A stretch of 64,000 nucleotides of DNA from Saprospiraceae bacterium UBA7687 (GCA_002482845.1 DLGT01000140.1:2001-66000), one strand, 5' to 3'. Counted from the stretch's first letter, positions 1 through 8,022 are shown. Notes: a model not told the origin generated them from the sequence alone. Numbers and translations: made by a program.

Positions 1-24
1 GATGACCCAATGCATTGGGTCATC
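1..24. repeat. Perfect 24-bp palindrome at the window edge
   Basis: Bases 1-12 (GATGACCCAATG) are the exact reverse complement of bases 13-24. The right half (GCATTGGGTCATCC) continues the arsR reading frame as Ala-Leu-Gly-His-Pro, the usual ArsR sequence, whereas the left half gives an in-frame TGA at 3-5. The left half therefore looks like a fold-back end rather than native sequence. I infer an assembly or amplification artefact, although a natural inverted junction is possible. Confidence 0.7.
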
Positions 25-299
25 CTGTACGAGTAGCGATCTTGGAGTTGCTATCGTCACAGTCTTGTTGTTATCATGGTGACTTGTCTGATGAATTGCC
101 CATCGCCAATAGCACACTTTCGCAACATCTCAAAGTACTGAAAGATGCAGGTCTTATCCAAGGGGAAATCAATCCACCCAAAACGAAATATTGTATCCAT
201 AGACAGAACTATGCAGTTGCATCTGTATTGTTTGCTAGCTTTTTTGCAGATAGTCTAGCAACAGAATTTACTAAGGATGGTGTGATATTATGTGAGTAA
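15..299 (+). CDS. arsR: ArsR-family metalloregulator, 5' end missing
   Basis: Winged-helix repressor of the ArsR/SmtB family, expected to bind the ars promoter and release it on arsenite. The readable part starts at ALGHPVRVAILELL (helix 1-2), continues through a CCYHGDL segment in which the Cys pair could be the arsenite ligand, and has the recognition helix STLSQHLKVLKDAGLI followed by the wing. Family members normally carry about 15-20 more N-terminal residues. Here they are replaced by the edge palindrome and an in-frame TGA at 3-5, so TTG-15 is only the first sense codon of the ORF and not a credible natural start. The gene points towards acr3, 187 bp downstream, as in arsenic operons. 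Confidence 0.8.
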   Translation: MGHPVRVAILELLSSQSCCYHGDLSDELPIANSTLSQHLKVLKDAGLIQGEINPPKTKYCIHRQNYAVASVLFASFFADSLATEFTKDGVILCE

Positions 300-399
300 T
301 CACCACTAAGAATACCAGGAAAATTTCTCAATGATTCTTATTGGGTTAAAATTTACCACTAAGTACACAAAGAGAGTCACTAAGTACACTAGAAAATAT

Positions 400-460
400 C
401 TTAGTGATGCTTAGTGAAAACCTTAATGATCTTTACAGCAAAGATGCACTAAAGAGTGGT
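400..460 (+). repeat. Arsenic-gene leader repeat, copy 1
   Basis: This 61-nt segment upstream of acr3 matches 1543-1603 upstream of the arsC-like gene at 54 of 61 positions. Both contain a small inverted repeat (CTTTACAG(C/T)AAAG) inside outer TTAGTG/CACTAA arms, so the RNA could fold into a nested stem-loop ending about 25 nt before the start codon. CACTAAG and CTTAGTG words also recur between 300 and 400. Its function is unknown; leader regulation or transcript processing is possible. Confidence 0.65.
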
Positions 461-486
461 TAAAAAAAATATTAATAACAAAAAAT

Positions 487-1521
487 ATGAGTAATCAAGA
501 CACAAAATCCATCGGCTTTTTTGAGAAATACCTGACTATTTGGGTAGCATTATGCATTGGTGCCGGGATATTACTTGGTCATTTTGCGGGAAGTAGTATG
601 GAAGTATTAAGCAAAATGGAAATTTACAAAGTCAATCTTCCTATTGCCGTACTTATTTGGTTGATGATTTATCCTATGATGTTGCAGATTGATTTTAGTA
701 GTATCAAAGATATCAAAAAACGTCCCAAAGGCATCATTTTGACAGTCGTAGTCAATTGGATCATAAAGCCTTTTACCATGGCATTTTTTGCATGGATATT
801 TTTTACTAAACTTTATGGTGCCTGGATTGATCCTGCCCAAGCGGGTGAGTACATTGCAGGGGCTATCATCCTAGGAGCGGCACCATGTACAGCAATGGTT
901 TTTGTTTGGTCTTATCTAACCAATGGTGATCCCAATTACACTTTGGTTCAAGTATCGGTCAATGATTTAATTATCTTGGTGGCATTTGTACCAATTGTTG
1001 GTTTTTTATTGGGGATTACAGATGTTACGATTCCTTATGATACACTGATCAGTAGTGTGGTAATTTTTGTAGTCATTCCTTTAGTGGCAGGTTGGTTGAC
1101 CCAAAAACTGGTTGTCAATAGCAAGGGGAAAGAATGGTTTGAAGATTCTTTTTTACCTAAATTTAAGCCAGTTTCTATCATTGCATTGTTAGCTACGCTG
1201 ATATTGTTGTTTGCATTTCAGGGACAGAACATCATCAGCAATCCGTTTATCATATTATTAGTAGCCATTCCATTAATCATCCAAACATATTTTATATTTT
1301 TTCTTACTTGGTTTGCAGGAAAGAAGCTTAATCTTCCACATCCTATTTGTGCGCCTGCGGCTATGATAGGTGCGAGCAATTTTTTTGAATTAGCCGTGGC
1401 AGTAGCAATAGCGCTTTTCGGATTACAATCCCCTGCGGCTTTGGTGACGGTGGTAGGCGTGTTGGTAGAAGTACCAGTCATGTTGTCCTTGGTGGCTTTG
1501 GCCAATAAATGGAAATATTAA
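487..1521 (+). CDS. acr3: Arsenite efflux permease Acr3
   Basis: Inner-membrane carrier of the ACR3 (BASS superfamily) type that exports arsenite using the proton gradient. The 344 residues, about ten hydrophobic segments, and the conserved TM4 motif GAAPCTAMVFVWSYL with Cys134 (the catalytic Cys of the family) support this. The SVNDLI stretch and SNFFELAVAVAIALFG near residue 300 carry the conserved polar residues of the later helices. Length matches bacterial Acr3 (about 340-360). It sits between arsR and an arsenate reductase-like gene and is preceded by a leader repeat also found before that gene, suggesting common control. ATG-487 is the only sensible start. Confidence 0.95.
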   Translation: MSNQDTKSIGFFEKYLTIWVALCIGAGILLGHFAGSSMEVLSKMEIYKVNLPIAVLIWLMIYPMMLQIDFSSIKDIKKRPKGIILTVVVNWIIKPFTMAFFAWIFFTKLYGAWIDPAQAGEYIAGAIILGAAPCTAMVFVWSYLTNGDPNYTLVQVSVNDLIILVAFVPIVGFLLGITDVTIPYDTLISSVVIFVVIPLVAGWLTQKLVVNSKGKEWFEDSFLPKFKPVSIIALLATLILLFAFQGQNIISNPFIILLVAIPLIIQTYFIFFLTWFAGKKLNLPHPICAPAAMIGASNFFELAVAVAIALFGLQSPAALVTVVGVLVEVPVMLSLVALANKWKY

Positions 1522-1542
1522 AATAAATAGAATTGCTTTACC

Positions 1543-1603
1543 CTTAGTGATTCTTAGTGCAATCCTTAGTGAACTTTACAGTAAAGCTGCACTAAAGAGT
1601 GGT
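1543..1603 (+). repeat. Arsenic-gene leader repeat, copy 2
   Basis: Second copy of the 61-nt leader at 400-460 with seven differences. It contains a perfect CTTTAC-A-GTAAAG hairpin (1574-1586) enclosed by TTAGTGC/GCACTAA arms (1554-1560 and 1589-1595). It ends 21 nt before ATG-1625. Its presence between two genes of one operon makes it a candidate intercistronic RNA element. Confidence 0.65.
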
Positions 1604-1624
1604 GAAATAATAAAAAAAATAAAC

Positions 1625-2230
1625 ATGAATCCAAATATAACGTCCATCATCCAAACCTTTTCTGCCGAAAATATACCTTCTGAGCGAAAAGAAGTTTTAG
1701 TACTACTTACAGATTATATCCGAGATAAGCATTCCAAAGGTGAGACCATAAGACTCAACTTTATATGCACCCACAACTCGCGACGTAGCCATTTATCACA
1801 GATATGGGCACAAACGATGGCTTACCATTTTGGCATTAAAGATGTATGTTGTTATTCTGGAGGTACGGAAGCGACTGCGATGTTCCCCAAAGTAGCTGAG
1901 ACCTTAACGAAACAAGGTTTTGATGTACTCCAATTATCAGAAGCAGCTAATCCCGTTTATGCTGTAAAATATGCGCCAAACGAACAAGCCATCGTATGTT
2001 TCTCCAAAGCATACAACCATGCTTTTAATCCTTCAGCAAATTACGCTGCCATTGTCACATGTAATTCTGCGGATGAAGCCTGTCCCATTGTATTCGGTGC
2101 AGAAGCTAGATTTCCTGTCAAATATGATGACCCAAAGGCCTTTGATCATACCGAATTGATGGATGCCAAATATGCAGAGCGCAGCTTGCAGATAGGAGAG
2201 GAGATGTGGTATGTGTTTTCGAAGGTGTGA
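1625..2230 (+). CDS. Low-molecular-weight phosphatase-like arsenate reductase
   Basis: Thioredoxin-coupled type arsenate reductase or related LMW tyrosine phosphatase fold, expected to reduce arsenate to arsenite for Acr3. The P-loop is CTHNSRR (C48-X5-R54), preceded by the beta strand RLNFI. A YDDPK segment near the C-terminal third supplies the usual Asp-Pro acid, and further cysteines (CNSADEACP) could carry the disulfide relay. At 201 residues it is longer than classic LMW-PTP ArsC (about 135-150) because of an N-terminal helical extension and an insertion. An upstream in-frame ATG (1547) lies inside the duplicated leader repeat, so ATG-1625 is preferred. Final gene of the ars block; no terminator is obvious. 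Confidence 0.82.
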   Translation: MNPNITSIIQTFSAENIPSERKEVLVLLTDYIRDKHSKGETIRLNFICTHNSRRSHLSQIWAQTMAYHFGIKDVCCYSGGTEATAMFPKVAETLTKQGFDVLQLSEAANPVYAVKYAPNEQAIVCFSKAYNHAFNPSANYAAIVTCNSADEACPIVFGAEARFPVKYDDPKAFDHTELMDAKYAERSLQIGEEMWYVFSKV

Positions 2231-2303
2231 AGATTTTAAATATTAACTTCGTTGAACTTACTAATAAAACATACATAAACAAATAACCAATAAAAGATAT
2301 AGA

Positions 2304-4214
2304 TTACTTGTATGGTAATGTAGAAACCATGATTTTCACCTTATCCATTTTTTCTGCATCCGGTAACTGATCAAAATAATAATGAAAATAAGCTGCCCAA
2401 TCATCCTTATTGGGTGTTTTAGGTCCGATGCTGATGGAAGAAATGCACTTTTGAATGGAGCATAATTCTATATAAATTTTGCTTGGTGTATTACTACCAT
2501 CAAAAGCAAAGTTTTTTTCATATCCAAAGGGATCTTTTATTACCAGTCTTATTTCATTTTCGTATTGATATTCTTTATTTTTGAATAAGTAGGCAATTTC
2601 GTTCAGCGCTTCTTGGACATTTAGATCTTCCTCTGGTGCTTTATCTGTTTTGTTTTTAAATGCTTCTACATTTTTTTTAAGATCAAGCATGATAGTAGCC
2701 AATTCTTGATTTAATTCATTATCTAATATAAAATTATCATTATCATCCCAATAAGCAACTTTATAGAATTGAAATTCATTGTCAAAATTTTGTTTTGTGG
2801 CTTCAGTGGCATTGTCTTTTATAATTTGTAAGAATACTTTTGAGTCGAGCGTAATAGAGCAACCTCTTCCTTCTTCGCTTCCCTCTTTTCCGTAGAGTCG
2901 CCATAGGGCTAGATCATTATGTTTAGTCGCATGTACAAAACTTCCTATAAACGGTTTTTTGGCAAAGGTGTATTCATGTTTGTTGTTAGTATTGGATTCT
3001 GTGTGGTAGTTTAAAAAGTCAAACAAGGTCTTGCCTTCAGAGCTATCATTGAGAAAAGTAGCTTCAGACAACCTAAAAGGACTGCAATCTTTCACAAGAA
3101 AATTTACTGTTGTCAATGAAGTAAAATGACTGATCTCACCGTCATTAAATTTTAAAATATTTTTTATTCTATCTTTGGAAGTGACAATGTTTTTTAATTC
3201 AGCACTATTAAGTATCTCGTCTATTTCTTTTATAAATGTTTTGGCTCTTTCGGTAAATTCATTTAGATTATCTTTTGTTAAATATATATATTCCAGAAAA
3301 TATTCTTTAGCCTTTTCTAATTCCCTAGGTTCAATATTTAAATAATACAATAAACCTAAATTAAAAAGAGGCGAATCAGCATCAGGACCCAATTCAATAG
3401 CTTTAACATAATATTCTTCTGCTTTTGTATAGTCTTTTTGATTATAATAAATAATACCTAAGCCATTGTAAGGATAAGCGTAATCAGGATCTTTTTCTAT
3501 GGCTTTAAGATAATATTCTTCTGCTTTTGTATAATCTTTATTATCATAATAAATATTGCCCAAGTTATTATAAGTAAGTGAGTGATCAGGGTCTATCTCT
3601 ATTGTTTTAAAGTAATGCTCTTCTGCTTTTGTATAGTCTTTTTGGTTAGCATAAATATTGCCCAAGTTATTGAAAGCATGAGCGTATTCAGGGTCTTTTT
3701 CTATTGTTTTTTGATAATATTCTTCTGCTTTTGTATAGTCTTTTTGGATATCATAAATATTGCCTAAGTTATAGTAAGGGTGTACGTAATCAGGGTCTAT
3801 CTCTATTGCTTTAAAGAAATACTCTTCTGCTTTTGTATAGTCTTTTTGATTATAATAAATATTACCTAAGCCATTGTAAGGATGTGCGTAATCAGGGTCT
3901 ATCTCTATTGCTTTAAAGTAATGCTCTTCTGCTTTTTTATAGTCTTTTTGATCATCAAAATAGTATCCAATATAATTATTTCCTTTTGCATTATTTGGAT
4001 TTTTGTAAAGTGCTCTTTCTGCTTCATTTTTGCTTTCTATAAACTTGCCTAGTCGATAATATGCTTGGCTTTTTTCGGCATGAAGGATGTCTGATTCTTC
4101 TTTTTTTAATACTTCATCCGTCAGTAAGTCTATCACTTCCTGATTTTTATTTTTGTCCTTTTCTCCTTCTTTATTTAGTTGAATTACTTTATCAATTAGT
4201 TCTTCTTTTGTCAT
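2304..4214 (-). CDS. Tetratricopeptide-repeat protein with C-terminal DUF2971 domain
   Basis: Soluble 636-residue protein with no signal peptide. Residues about 30-310 are at least eight TPR units of the very regular type YYNQKDYTKAEEYYFKAIEIDPDY (34 aa, 102 bp), which form a protein-binding solenoid. The C-terminal half (FTSLTTVNFLVKDCSPFRLSEATFLND... LALWRLYGKEGSEEGRGCSI) matches the DUF2971 family, whose function is unknown but which is often found in accessory or defence-type loci. The longer ORF start at 4355 would overlap the neighbouring LytTR gene, and ATG-4214 gives the natural MTKEELIDK start. DNA repeats between 3400 and 3960 are nearly identical, indicating recent unit expansion. 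It appears to be transcribed alone or at the end of the LytTR operon. Confidence 0.85.
   Translation of the reverse strand: MTKEELIDKVIQLNKEGEKDKNKNQEVIDLLTDEVLKKEESDILHAEKSQAYYRLGKFIESKNEAERALYKNPNNAKGNNYIGYYFDDQKDYKKAEEHYFKAIEIDPDYAHPYNGLGNIYYNQKDYTKAEEYFFKAIEIDPDYVHPYYNLGNIYDIQKDYTKAEEYYQKTIEKDPEYAHAFNNLGNIYANQKDYTKAEEHYFKTIEIDPDHSLTYNNLGNIYYDNKDYTKAEEYYLKAIEKDPDYAYPYNGLGIIYYNQKDYTKAEEYYVKAIELGPDADSPLFNLGLLYYLNIEPRELEKAKEYFLEYIYLTKDNLNEFTERAKTFIKEIDEILNSAELKNIVTSKDRIKNILKFNDGEISHFTSLTTVNFLVKDCSPFRLSEATFLNDSSEGKTLFDFLNYHTESNTNNKHEYTFAKKPFIGSFVHATKHNDLALWRLYGKEGSEEGRGCSITLDSKVFLQIIKDNATEATKQNFDNEFQFYKVAYWDDNDNFILDNELNQELATIMLDLKKNVEAFKNKTDKAPEEDLNVQEALNEIAYLFKNKEYQYENEIRLVIKDPFGYEKNFAFDGSNTPSKIYIELCSIQKCISSISIGPKTPNKDDWAAYFHYYFDQLPDAEKMDKVKIMVSTLPYK
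3390..3960 (-). repeat. 102-bp tandem repeats encoding TPR units
   Basis: Within the TPR gene, 34-codon units recur with exact 102-bp period. The phrase CTTCTGCTTTTGTATAGTCT returns once per unit on the plus strand. Strong DNA-level similarity between units (not only protein similarity) suggests recent duplication or homogenisation, so unit number may vary between strains. Confidence 0.85.
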
Positions 4215-4317
4215 TATATGAAATTTAAGTACAAATATATAAAGATTAATCTCATTACAAAATACTACAAGTTGGACTAAACCATTATTTGATTTATTAC
4301 TTTGTAATTGTAAACCC

Positions 4318-5067
4318 TTAACCCAACCATTCCTTAAACTCTCCCACGCGCTCACGACTGACGATGACTTCTTCTTTATTGTAAGATTTTAAGGTAAGTT
4401 TGAGACGGGAGTTACTGTACACGACGATATCTTTCAGTGCTGTGTGGGCAATGATATACTTGCGACTGACACGGAAAAACTGTGTGGGTTCCAGCTCTTT
4501 TTCTAAGGATTCCAAAGTAGTATCTAGTAAAAAAGTCCTTCCTTCAAAGGTGTGTAGAAAAGTGCCTTTAAATTCACTGTAAAACAACTCCACATCTTCG
4601 ATTGGAATGATTTTGATATGATCGCCCACTTTGACACTAAATCGTTTTTTATAATCAGGCGCTTGTGATGAAGTGAACAATTGACGGATCATCTGCATAT
4701 CGATGGCAGGTTTCGGAGCTATCAGTTTTTTATATTTATCTACAGCTACTTCTAGGTCATCTTCGTCAATAGGTTTCAAAAGGTAATCAATGCTATTGAG
4801 TTTAAAAGCTCGCAGCGCATACTCGTCATACGCTGTAGTAAAGATGATTGGACTTTGGATGTTGACTTTTTCGAATATCTCGAAGGACAAACCATCTGAC
4901 AATTGAATATCTAGAAATATCAATTCAGGATGGGGATTTTGCTGAAACCATTCTACTGCTTCTCTGACCGAATGTAACATCACTTGAACTGGAATATTAA
5001 GTTTTTCCAGTTTGCGCTGAAGCATACGTGCTGCTGGTTTTTCGTCTTCTATAATGATGGTGGTCAT
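4318..5067 (-). CDS. LytTR-family response regulator
   Basis: DNA-binding response regulator (249 aa). The receiver domain (residues 1-120) has acidic pair E7-D8, phosphoacceptor D53 in LIFLDIQLSDG, switch residue TTAYDEY and K98 in LLKPID. The C-terminal LytTR domain (about 145-245) has the FSVKVGDHIKIIPIEDVELFYSEFKGTFLHTFEGRTFLLD... FFRVSRKYIIAHTAL signature and binds paired 9-bp direct repeats. It is the last gene of a minus-strand operon (LytS kinase with 2TM tail, 2TM protein, regulator) with gaps of 2 and 12 bp. The partner kinase is 5397-6752. Candidate targets carrying 21-bp-spaced repeats lie upstream of 8022 and 10893. Confidence 0.95.
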   Translation of the reverse strand: MTTIIIEDEKPAARMLQRKLEKLNIPVQVMLHSVREAVEWFQQNPHPELIFLDIQLSDGLSFEIFEKVNIQSPIIFTTAYDEYALRAFKLNSIDYLLKPIDEDDLEVAVDKYKKLIAPKPAIDMQMIRQLFTSSQAPDYKKRFSVKVGDHIKIIPIEDVELFYSEFKGTFLHTFEGRTFLLDTTLESLEKELEPTQFFRVSRKYIIAHTALKDIVVYSNSRLKLTLKSYNKEEVIVSRERVGEFKEWLG

Positions 5068-5079
5068 AATTTGTTGGTT

Positions 5080-5394
5080 TTACACAAAATCATTATTATC
5101 TTTTTCTCTATTCATAAGCTCTCGGATTTTGCGCTCTTCCCAATCTTTGCCAAATATTAGATCTACACTAAAGACATTGAAACCGTGGGCTAATAAACCT
5201 ATTCCCCACCAAAAAGCAGTAGAGAAATTTCTAAATTCAAATAACGATGCGCTCGTTTTGCTATAAGTATAATTGGCATAAATGATCATTACATTGACCA
5301 CTAGATAAACCAATAAATGAATATAAAAGCCTTTTAACTTTTTTACCTTTTTTTGTGCTGCTTCGTAAGCTATTTCTTGATCTACATTATTCAT
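5080..5394 (-). CDS. Small 2TM-domain membrane protein
   Basis: A 104-residue protein with the 2TM domain (PF13239 type): helix GFYIHLLVYLVVNVMIIYANY, short periplasmic loop, helix TAFWWGIGLLAHGFNVF, then the signature FGKDWEERKIRELMNRE. The same module forms the C-terminus of the adjacent kinase (ISYCFVIPLLAWINY... FGYGRTWEERKISELMEK), so the two can be expected to interact or to be a duplication. ATG-5394 leaves a 2-bp gap to the kinase stop; the alternative ATG-5406 would overlap the kinase by 10 bp. Its role in LytS/LytTR signalling is unknown; a membrane accessory or modulator is an inference. Confidence 0.85.
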   Translation of the reverse strand: MNNVDQEIAYEAAQKKVKKLKGFYIHLLVYLVVNVMIIYANYTYSKTSASLFEFRNFSTAFWWGIGLLAHGFNVFSVDLIFGKDWEERKIRELMNREKDNNDFV

Positions 5395-5396
5395 GA

Positions 5397-6752
5397 TTAT
5401 TCCCATTTTCTTTGATTAATATTTTGTTGTTTTTCCATGAGTTCACTTATTTTCCTTTCTTCCCAAGTTCTGCCATAGCCAAATACTGTAAAAGCTTGTA
5501 TTGCCACCCCTAGTCCCCATCCAAGCATTGGGAAAACAAACCACTTAAATTCCCAAGATGTCTGATAATTAATCCATGCAAGTAATGGTATGACAAAACA
5601 ATACGAAATTAGATTCCCATAAAAATCCTTTATGTCTTTGACTTGTTTTTTTGCTTTCAAATAAGGGTCCACTTCATTATATTTTTTATGATTGATCAAT
5701 TTTATTTCTTTGGTCAAGATCGGTATTTTAACCAAAAAGTTAGTATCATCTGACTCGACCATCACAGGCTTTTCTGTCAAGATGGCATAACGACTCATAA
5801 TGTTTTTTAATCCTACACCGCTACCACTTTGTAAGACTTCTTTTTTCTGAAGATTATTAGATACGACGAGATAATCGCCTTCCACAGTAATGGTAATGTG
5901 AAGCGGTTGTATATCACTTACGATGTTGTGTTTGATGGTGTTTTCTAGTAGCAACTGTAAGGATAAAGGCACTACTTTGGTTTCTTCATCTATCAATGTA
6001 TCAGGCAAGCTGTAGGTCAGAATGTTTTCAAAACGCATACTGAGCAACTTCATATACGTCTTTGCAAAATTCAATTCTTCTTTTAAGGGAACTAGCTCTT
6101 TGTCCTTTTGATCTAGTACATATCGATAAATTTTGGATAACGATGTGGTAAATCTTTGGGCATTTTCAGGATTCTCTTCTATCAGCGAACTCAAGACATT
6201 CAGACTATTGAATAAAAAATGTGGGTCGATTTGATTCTTTAATGTTTCAAACTGAGCAGATGCATTTCCTGCGATGATTTTTTGTTCTTTGACCCTGTTT
6301 TCTTGCAATTTTCTGTATAGAAATAAAGCGTGAAAAAATAAAGAAACGACAAAAGTGATGATCAAGATTAGGATATAATTACTGAACTTTTGGTCTTTGA
6401 TAAATGCTTCGAATGATTGATTATTTATCCACACTTCTATGGTCAATCTTACAAACCAAGCACCCATCATGGTCAATGGAATACTTCCTAAAAATCCAAT
6501 GGCTATTCTGTACCTTTCCGTTTGCGAAGTCCAAATAATTTTATGGTTCAGATAGTCAAAAAAGGCACTGTTGATGATCGTCAAAACAAAACCAAAATAC
6601 ACACTATAAGAAAATTCAACCATCATCTTTTGATCCCAAGTTAAATTCCCACCCATGAGTATCTTTAAGATCATAATGATCACTGACACGCCAATACCTA
6701 CGATGAAGCCGGTGATTACTAATTTAGTGATATATTTGAATTCCTTTTGCAA
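5397..6752 (-). CDS. LytS/YehU-type sensor histidine kinase with C-terminal 2TM domain
   Basis: Membrane kinase of 451 residues. Four transmembrane helices lie in residues 10-155, followed by the His_kinase domain (PF06580) with NQIDPHFLFNSLNVLSSLIEENPENA, in which the His of DPHFLFN is the phosphorylated residue. The YRYVLDQKDKELVPLKEELNFAKTYMKLLSMRF helices and an ATPase domain (LLLENTIKHNI, GSGVGLKNIMSRYAIL) follow. After about residue 360 comes an unusual fused 2TM domain ending in FGYGRTWEERKISEL. It should phosphorylate the LytTR regulator at 4318-5067. The fused 2TM tail places the catalytic core between membrane segments. First gene of the operon. Confidence 0.92.
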   Translation of the reverse strand: MQKEFKYITKLVITGFIVGIGVSVIIMILKILMGGNLTWDQKMMVEFSYSVYFGFVLTIINSAFFDYLNHKIIWTSQTERYRIAIGFLGSIPLTMMGAWFVRLTIEVWINNQSFEAFIKDQKFSNYILILIITFVVSLFFHALFLYRKLQENRVKEQKIIAGNASAQFETLKNQIDPHFLFNSLNVLSSLIEENPENAQRFTTSLSKIYRYVLDQKDKELVPLKEELNFAKTYMKLLSMRFENILTYSLPDTLIDEETKVVPLSLQLLLENTIKHNIVSDIQPLHITITVEGDYLVVSNNLQKKEVLQSGSGVGLKNIMSRYAILTEKPVMVESDDTNFLVKIPILTKEIKLINHKKYNEVDPYLKAKKQVKDIKDFYGNLISYCFVIPLLAWINYQTSWEFKWFVFPMLGWGLGVAIQAFTVFGYGRTWEERKISELMEKQQNINQRKWE

Positions 6753-6777
6753 AATGTATTGATATGGTATTTAATAA

Positions 6778-7398
6778 TTATTTACATGCTGCGACCATAG
6801 ATTGCGCTCTGTCCAATCCCCAATTAGGATGAAAAGCACTTTCAGGCTTAAAAGTAGCAAAAAGTTCGATAGCTTTTTCTGCTTTTGCACACAAAGGTTT
6901 GGTGTCTGTTCCAAAAAACTTAGCAGAACCCATTTCAAATTCGGTTTTACTGAGTACAACCCTTGGGTTTTCGGGAGCGATGGCTTCTGCCTTACCATAA
7001 AATTCCATGACCGTACCTGACAGTTTCATCCCATTTGTCATAGGATCAAAAGCTATCCAAGCTGTGTGAATCATCGCTTGCATGACCAATAATTCAGGAT
7101 GATTAGCTTGTTTTTTTAATTCGACATCCAATGCTGCCTGTGCTTTTTTGAGCAAGGCATCAACTTGGGTTTTATCTTTGGTTGCGAATGCTGTGGTAGT
7201 ACTTACCAAAGCCACATAATAATTGGGTAACCAATTTTCCTTTTCAGCAGTTGCTATCCTTTCAAACATAGCTACTGCTTCACTATTTTTACCTTCAGAC
7301 CAAAGTCCCATAGCGGATTGCATCCCTTTTTCATAAGCGCTTTGGCCAAATGTGGAGAAGCTAATAGTTGCGAATAATAATACGATTAAATGTTTCAT
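6778..7398 (-). CDS. Exported TPR-like protein of unknown function
   Basis: A 206-residue protein with a clear signal peptide (MKHLIVLLFATISFSTFGQ, cleavage after Gly-Gln) and an alpha-helical body resembling tetratricopeptides: SAMGLWSEGKNSEAVAMFERIATAEKENWLPNYY, then KAEAIAPENPRVVLSKTEFEM. Two C-terminal cysteines (PLCAKAEKAIELF, MVAACK) could pair in the periplasm. No catalytic motif is visible. It lies 25 bp upstream of the LytS kinase on the same strand, so it may be the promoter-proximal member of that operon. No gene name can be given. Confidence 0.75.
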   Translation of the reverse strand: MKHLIVLLFATISFSTFGQSAYEKGMQSAMGLWSEGKNSEAVAMFERIATAEKENWLPNYYVALVSTTTAFATKDKTQVDALLKKAQAALDVELKKQANHPELLVMQAMIHTAWIAFDPMTNGMKLSGTVMEFYGKAEAIAPENPRVVLSKTEFEMGSAKFFGTDTKPLCAKAEKAIELFATFKPESAFHPNWGLDRAQSMVAACK

Positions 7399-7460
7399 TT
7401 TTGTTTGTTTAAATGTTTAATGTTGAATTGTTGAAAAGAATAATGTTTAATGTATAAGTG

Positions 7461-7604
7461 TTGAGTCAACTCCGAAAATACTCAAAATTTGATAATCAAA
7501 CGTTTTTTACCCTGCGCCCTAAAGGGAAACGTTTGATTATCAATGCAGTAGGAACCAAATGTTATAATACCCTGTAACTCGAAGACTTTTCGGAGCAGAC
7601 TCAG
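7461..7604. repeat. Nested inverted-repeat element, hairpin copy 1
   Basis: The core is TTGATAATCAAACGTTT (7489-7505) and its exact 17-bp reverse complement (7527-7543) around a 21-nt loop containing CCCTAAAGGG. An outer pair, 7461-7478 and 7587-7604 (TTGAGTCAACTCCGAAAA against its near-complement, three differences), encloses the core, giving a 144-bp MITE-like structure. The core recurs in inverted orientation at 57324-57376. It lies in the gap between the DUF2141 gene and the TPR gene, both on the minus strand. No ORF is present. Confidence 0.8.
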
Positions 7605-7611
7605 TGTTTAA

Positions 7612-8022
7612 TTAATTGATTTTTATGGTCATATTTTTATGATTGGTCAATTGGAACTTGGCATCTTCGTATTTTGGTGGTCCCATGTTTCCTTTGGCGT
7701 CATTTGAACAACCATAACTTTCTTTGGGTATGCCAAACCAACCTGTATCCAATTTATTATTACTATTTTCATCATGATAAAGTGAAATCGCATACTCACC
7801 ATCAGGTACGTTTTCAAATACAACCTTGGCTGTATTGGCTTTTATATCACCAATTTTGCTAAAGATTGTTTTTTTCATAAAGGTATTGGCACCACTATAA
7901 ATACCTACCATGACTTTGCCTTGATTGTTTTTAAAGTTGGTGATGGTAACGGTCAGTGTATTGGATTGTGCATAACTGATTATACCCACGAAGATTGCGA
8001 TTGTTGTTAAAAGGTGTTTCAT
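7612..8022 (-). CDS. DUF2141 domain protein, exported
   Basis: A 136-residue secreted protein with signal peptide MKHLLTTIAIFVGIISYAQS and a single DUF2141 beta-sandwich: TLTVTITNFKNNQGKVMVGIYSG, the conserved FENVPDGEYAISLYHDENSNNKLDTGWFGIPKESYGCSNDA and the final KMTIKIN strand. The DENSNNKLD segment resembles a calcium-binding loop. The family is common in Bacteroidota, periplasmic or surface located, and of unknown function. Upstream (8091-8120) is a sequence shared with the promoter region of the TonB receptor at 10893, suggesting co-regulation of the two. Family assignment is firm; role is not known. Confidence 0.9.
   Translation of the reverse strand: MKHLLTTIAIFVGIISYAQSNTLTVTITNFKNNQGKVMVGIYSGANTFMKKTIFSKIGDIKANTAKVVFENVPDGEYAISLYHDENSNNKLDTGWFGIPKESYGCSNDAKGNMGPPKYEDAKFQLTNHKNMTIKIN

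Noticed and set aside
15..299. TTG-15 as a natural start codon of arsR
   Set aside because: Family alignment needs more N-terminal residues, and the adjacent palindrome indicates an artificial end.
1547..1624. Longer N-terminus of the arsC-like protein from ATG-1547
   Set aside because: The extra codons lie within the duplicated leader repeat, which is also non-coding upstream of acr3.
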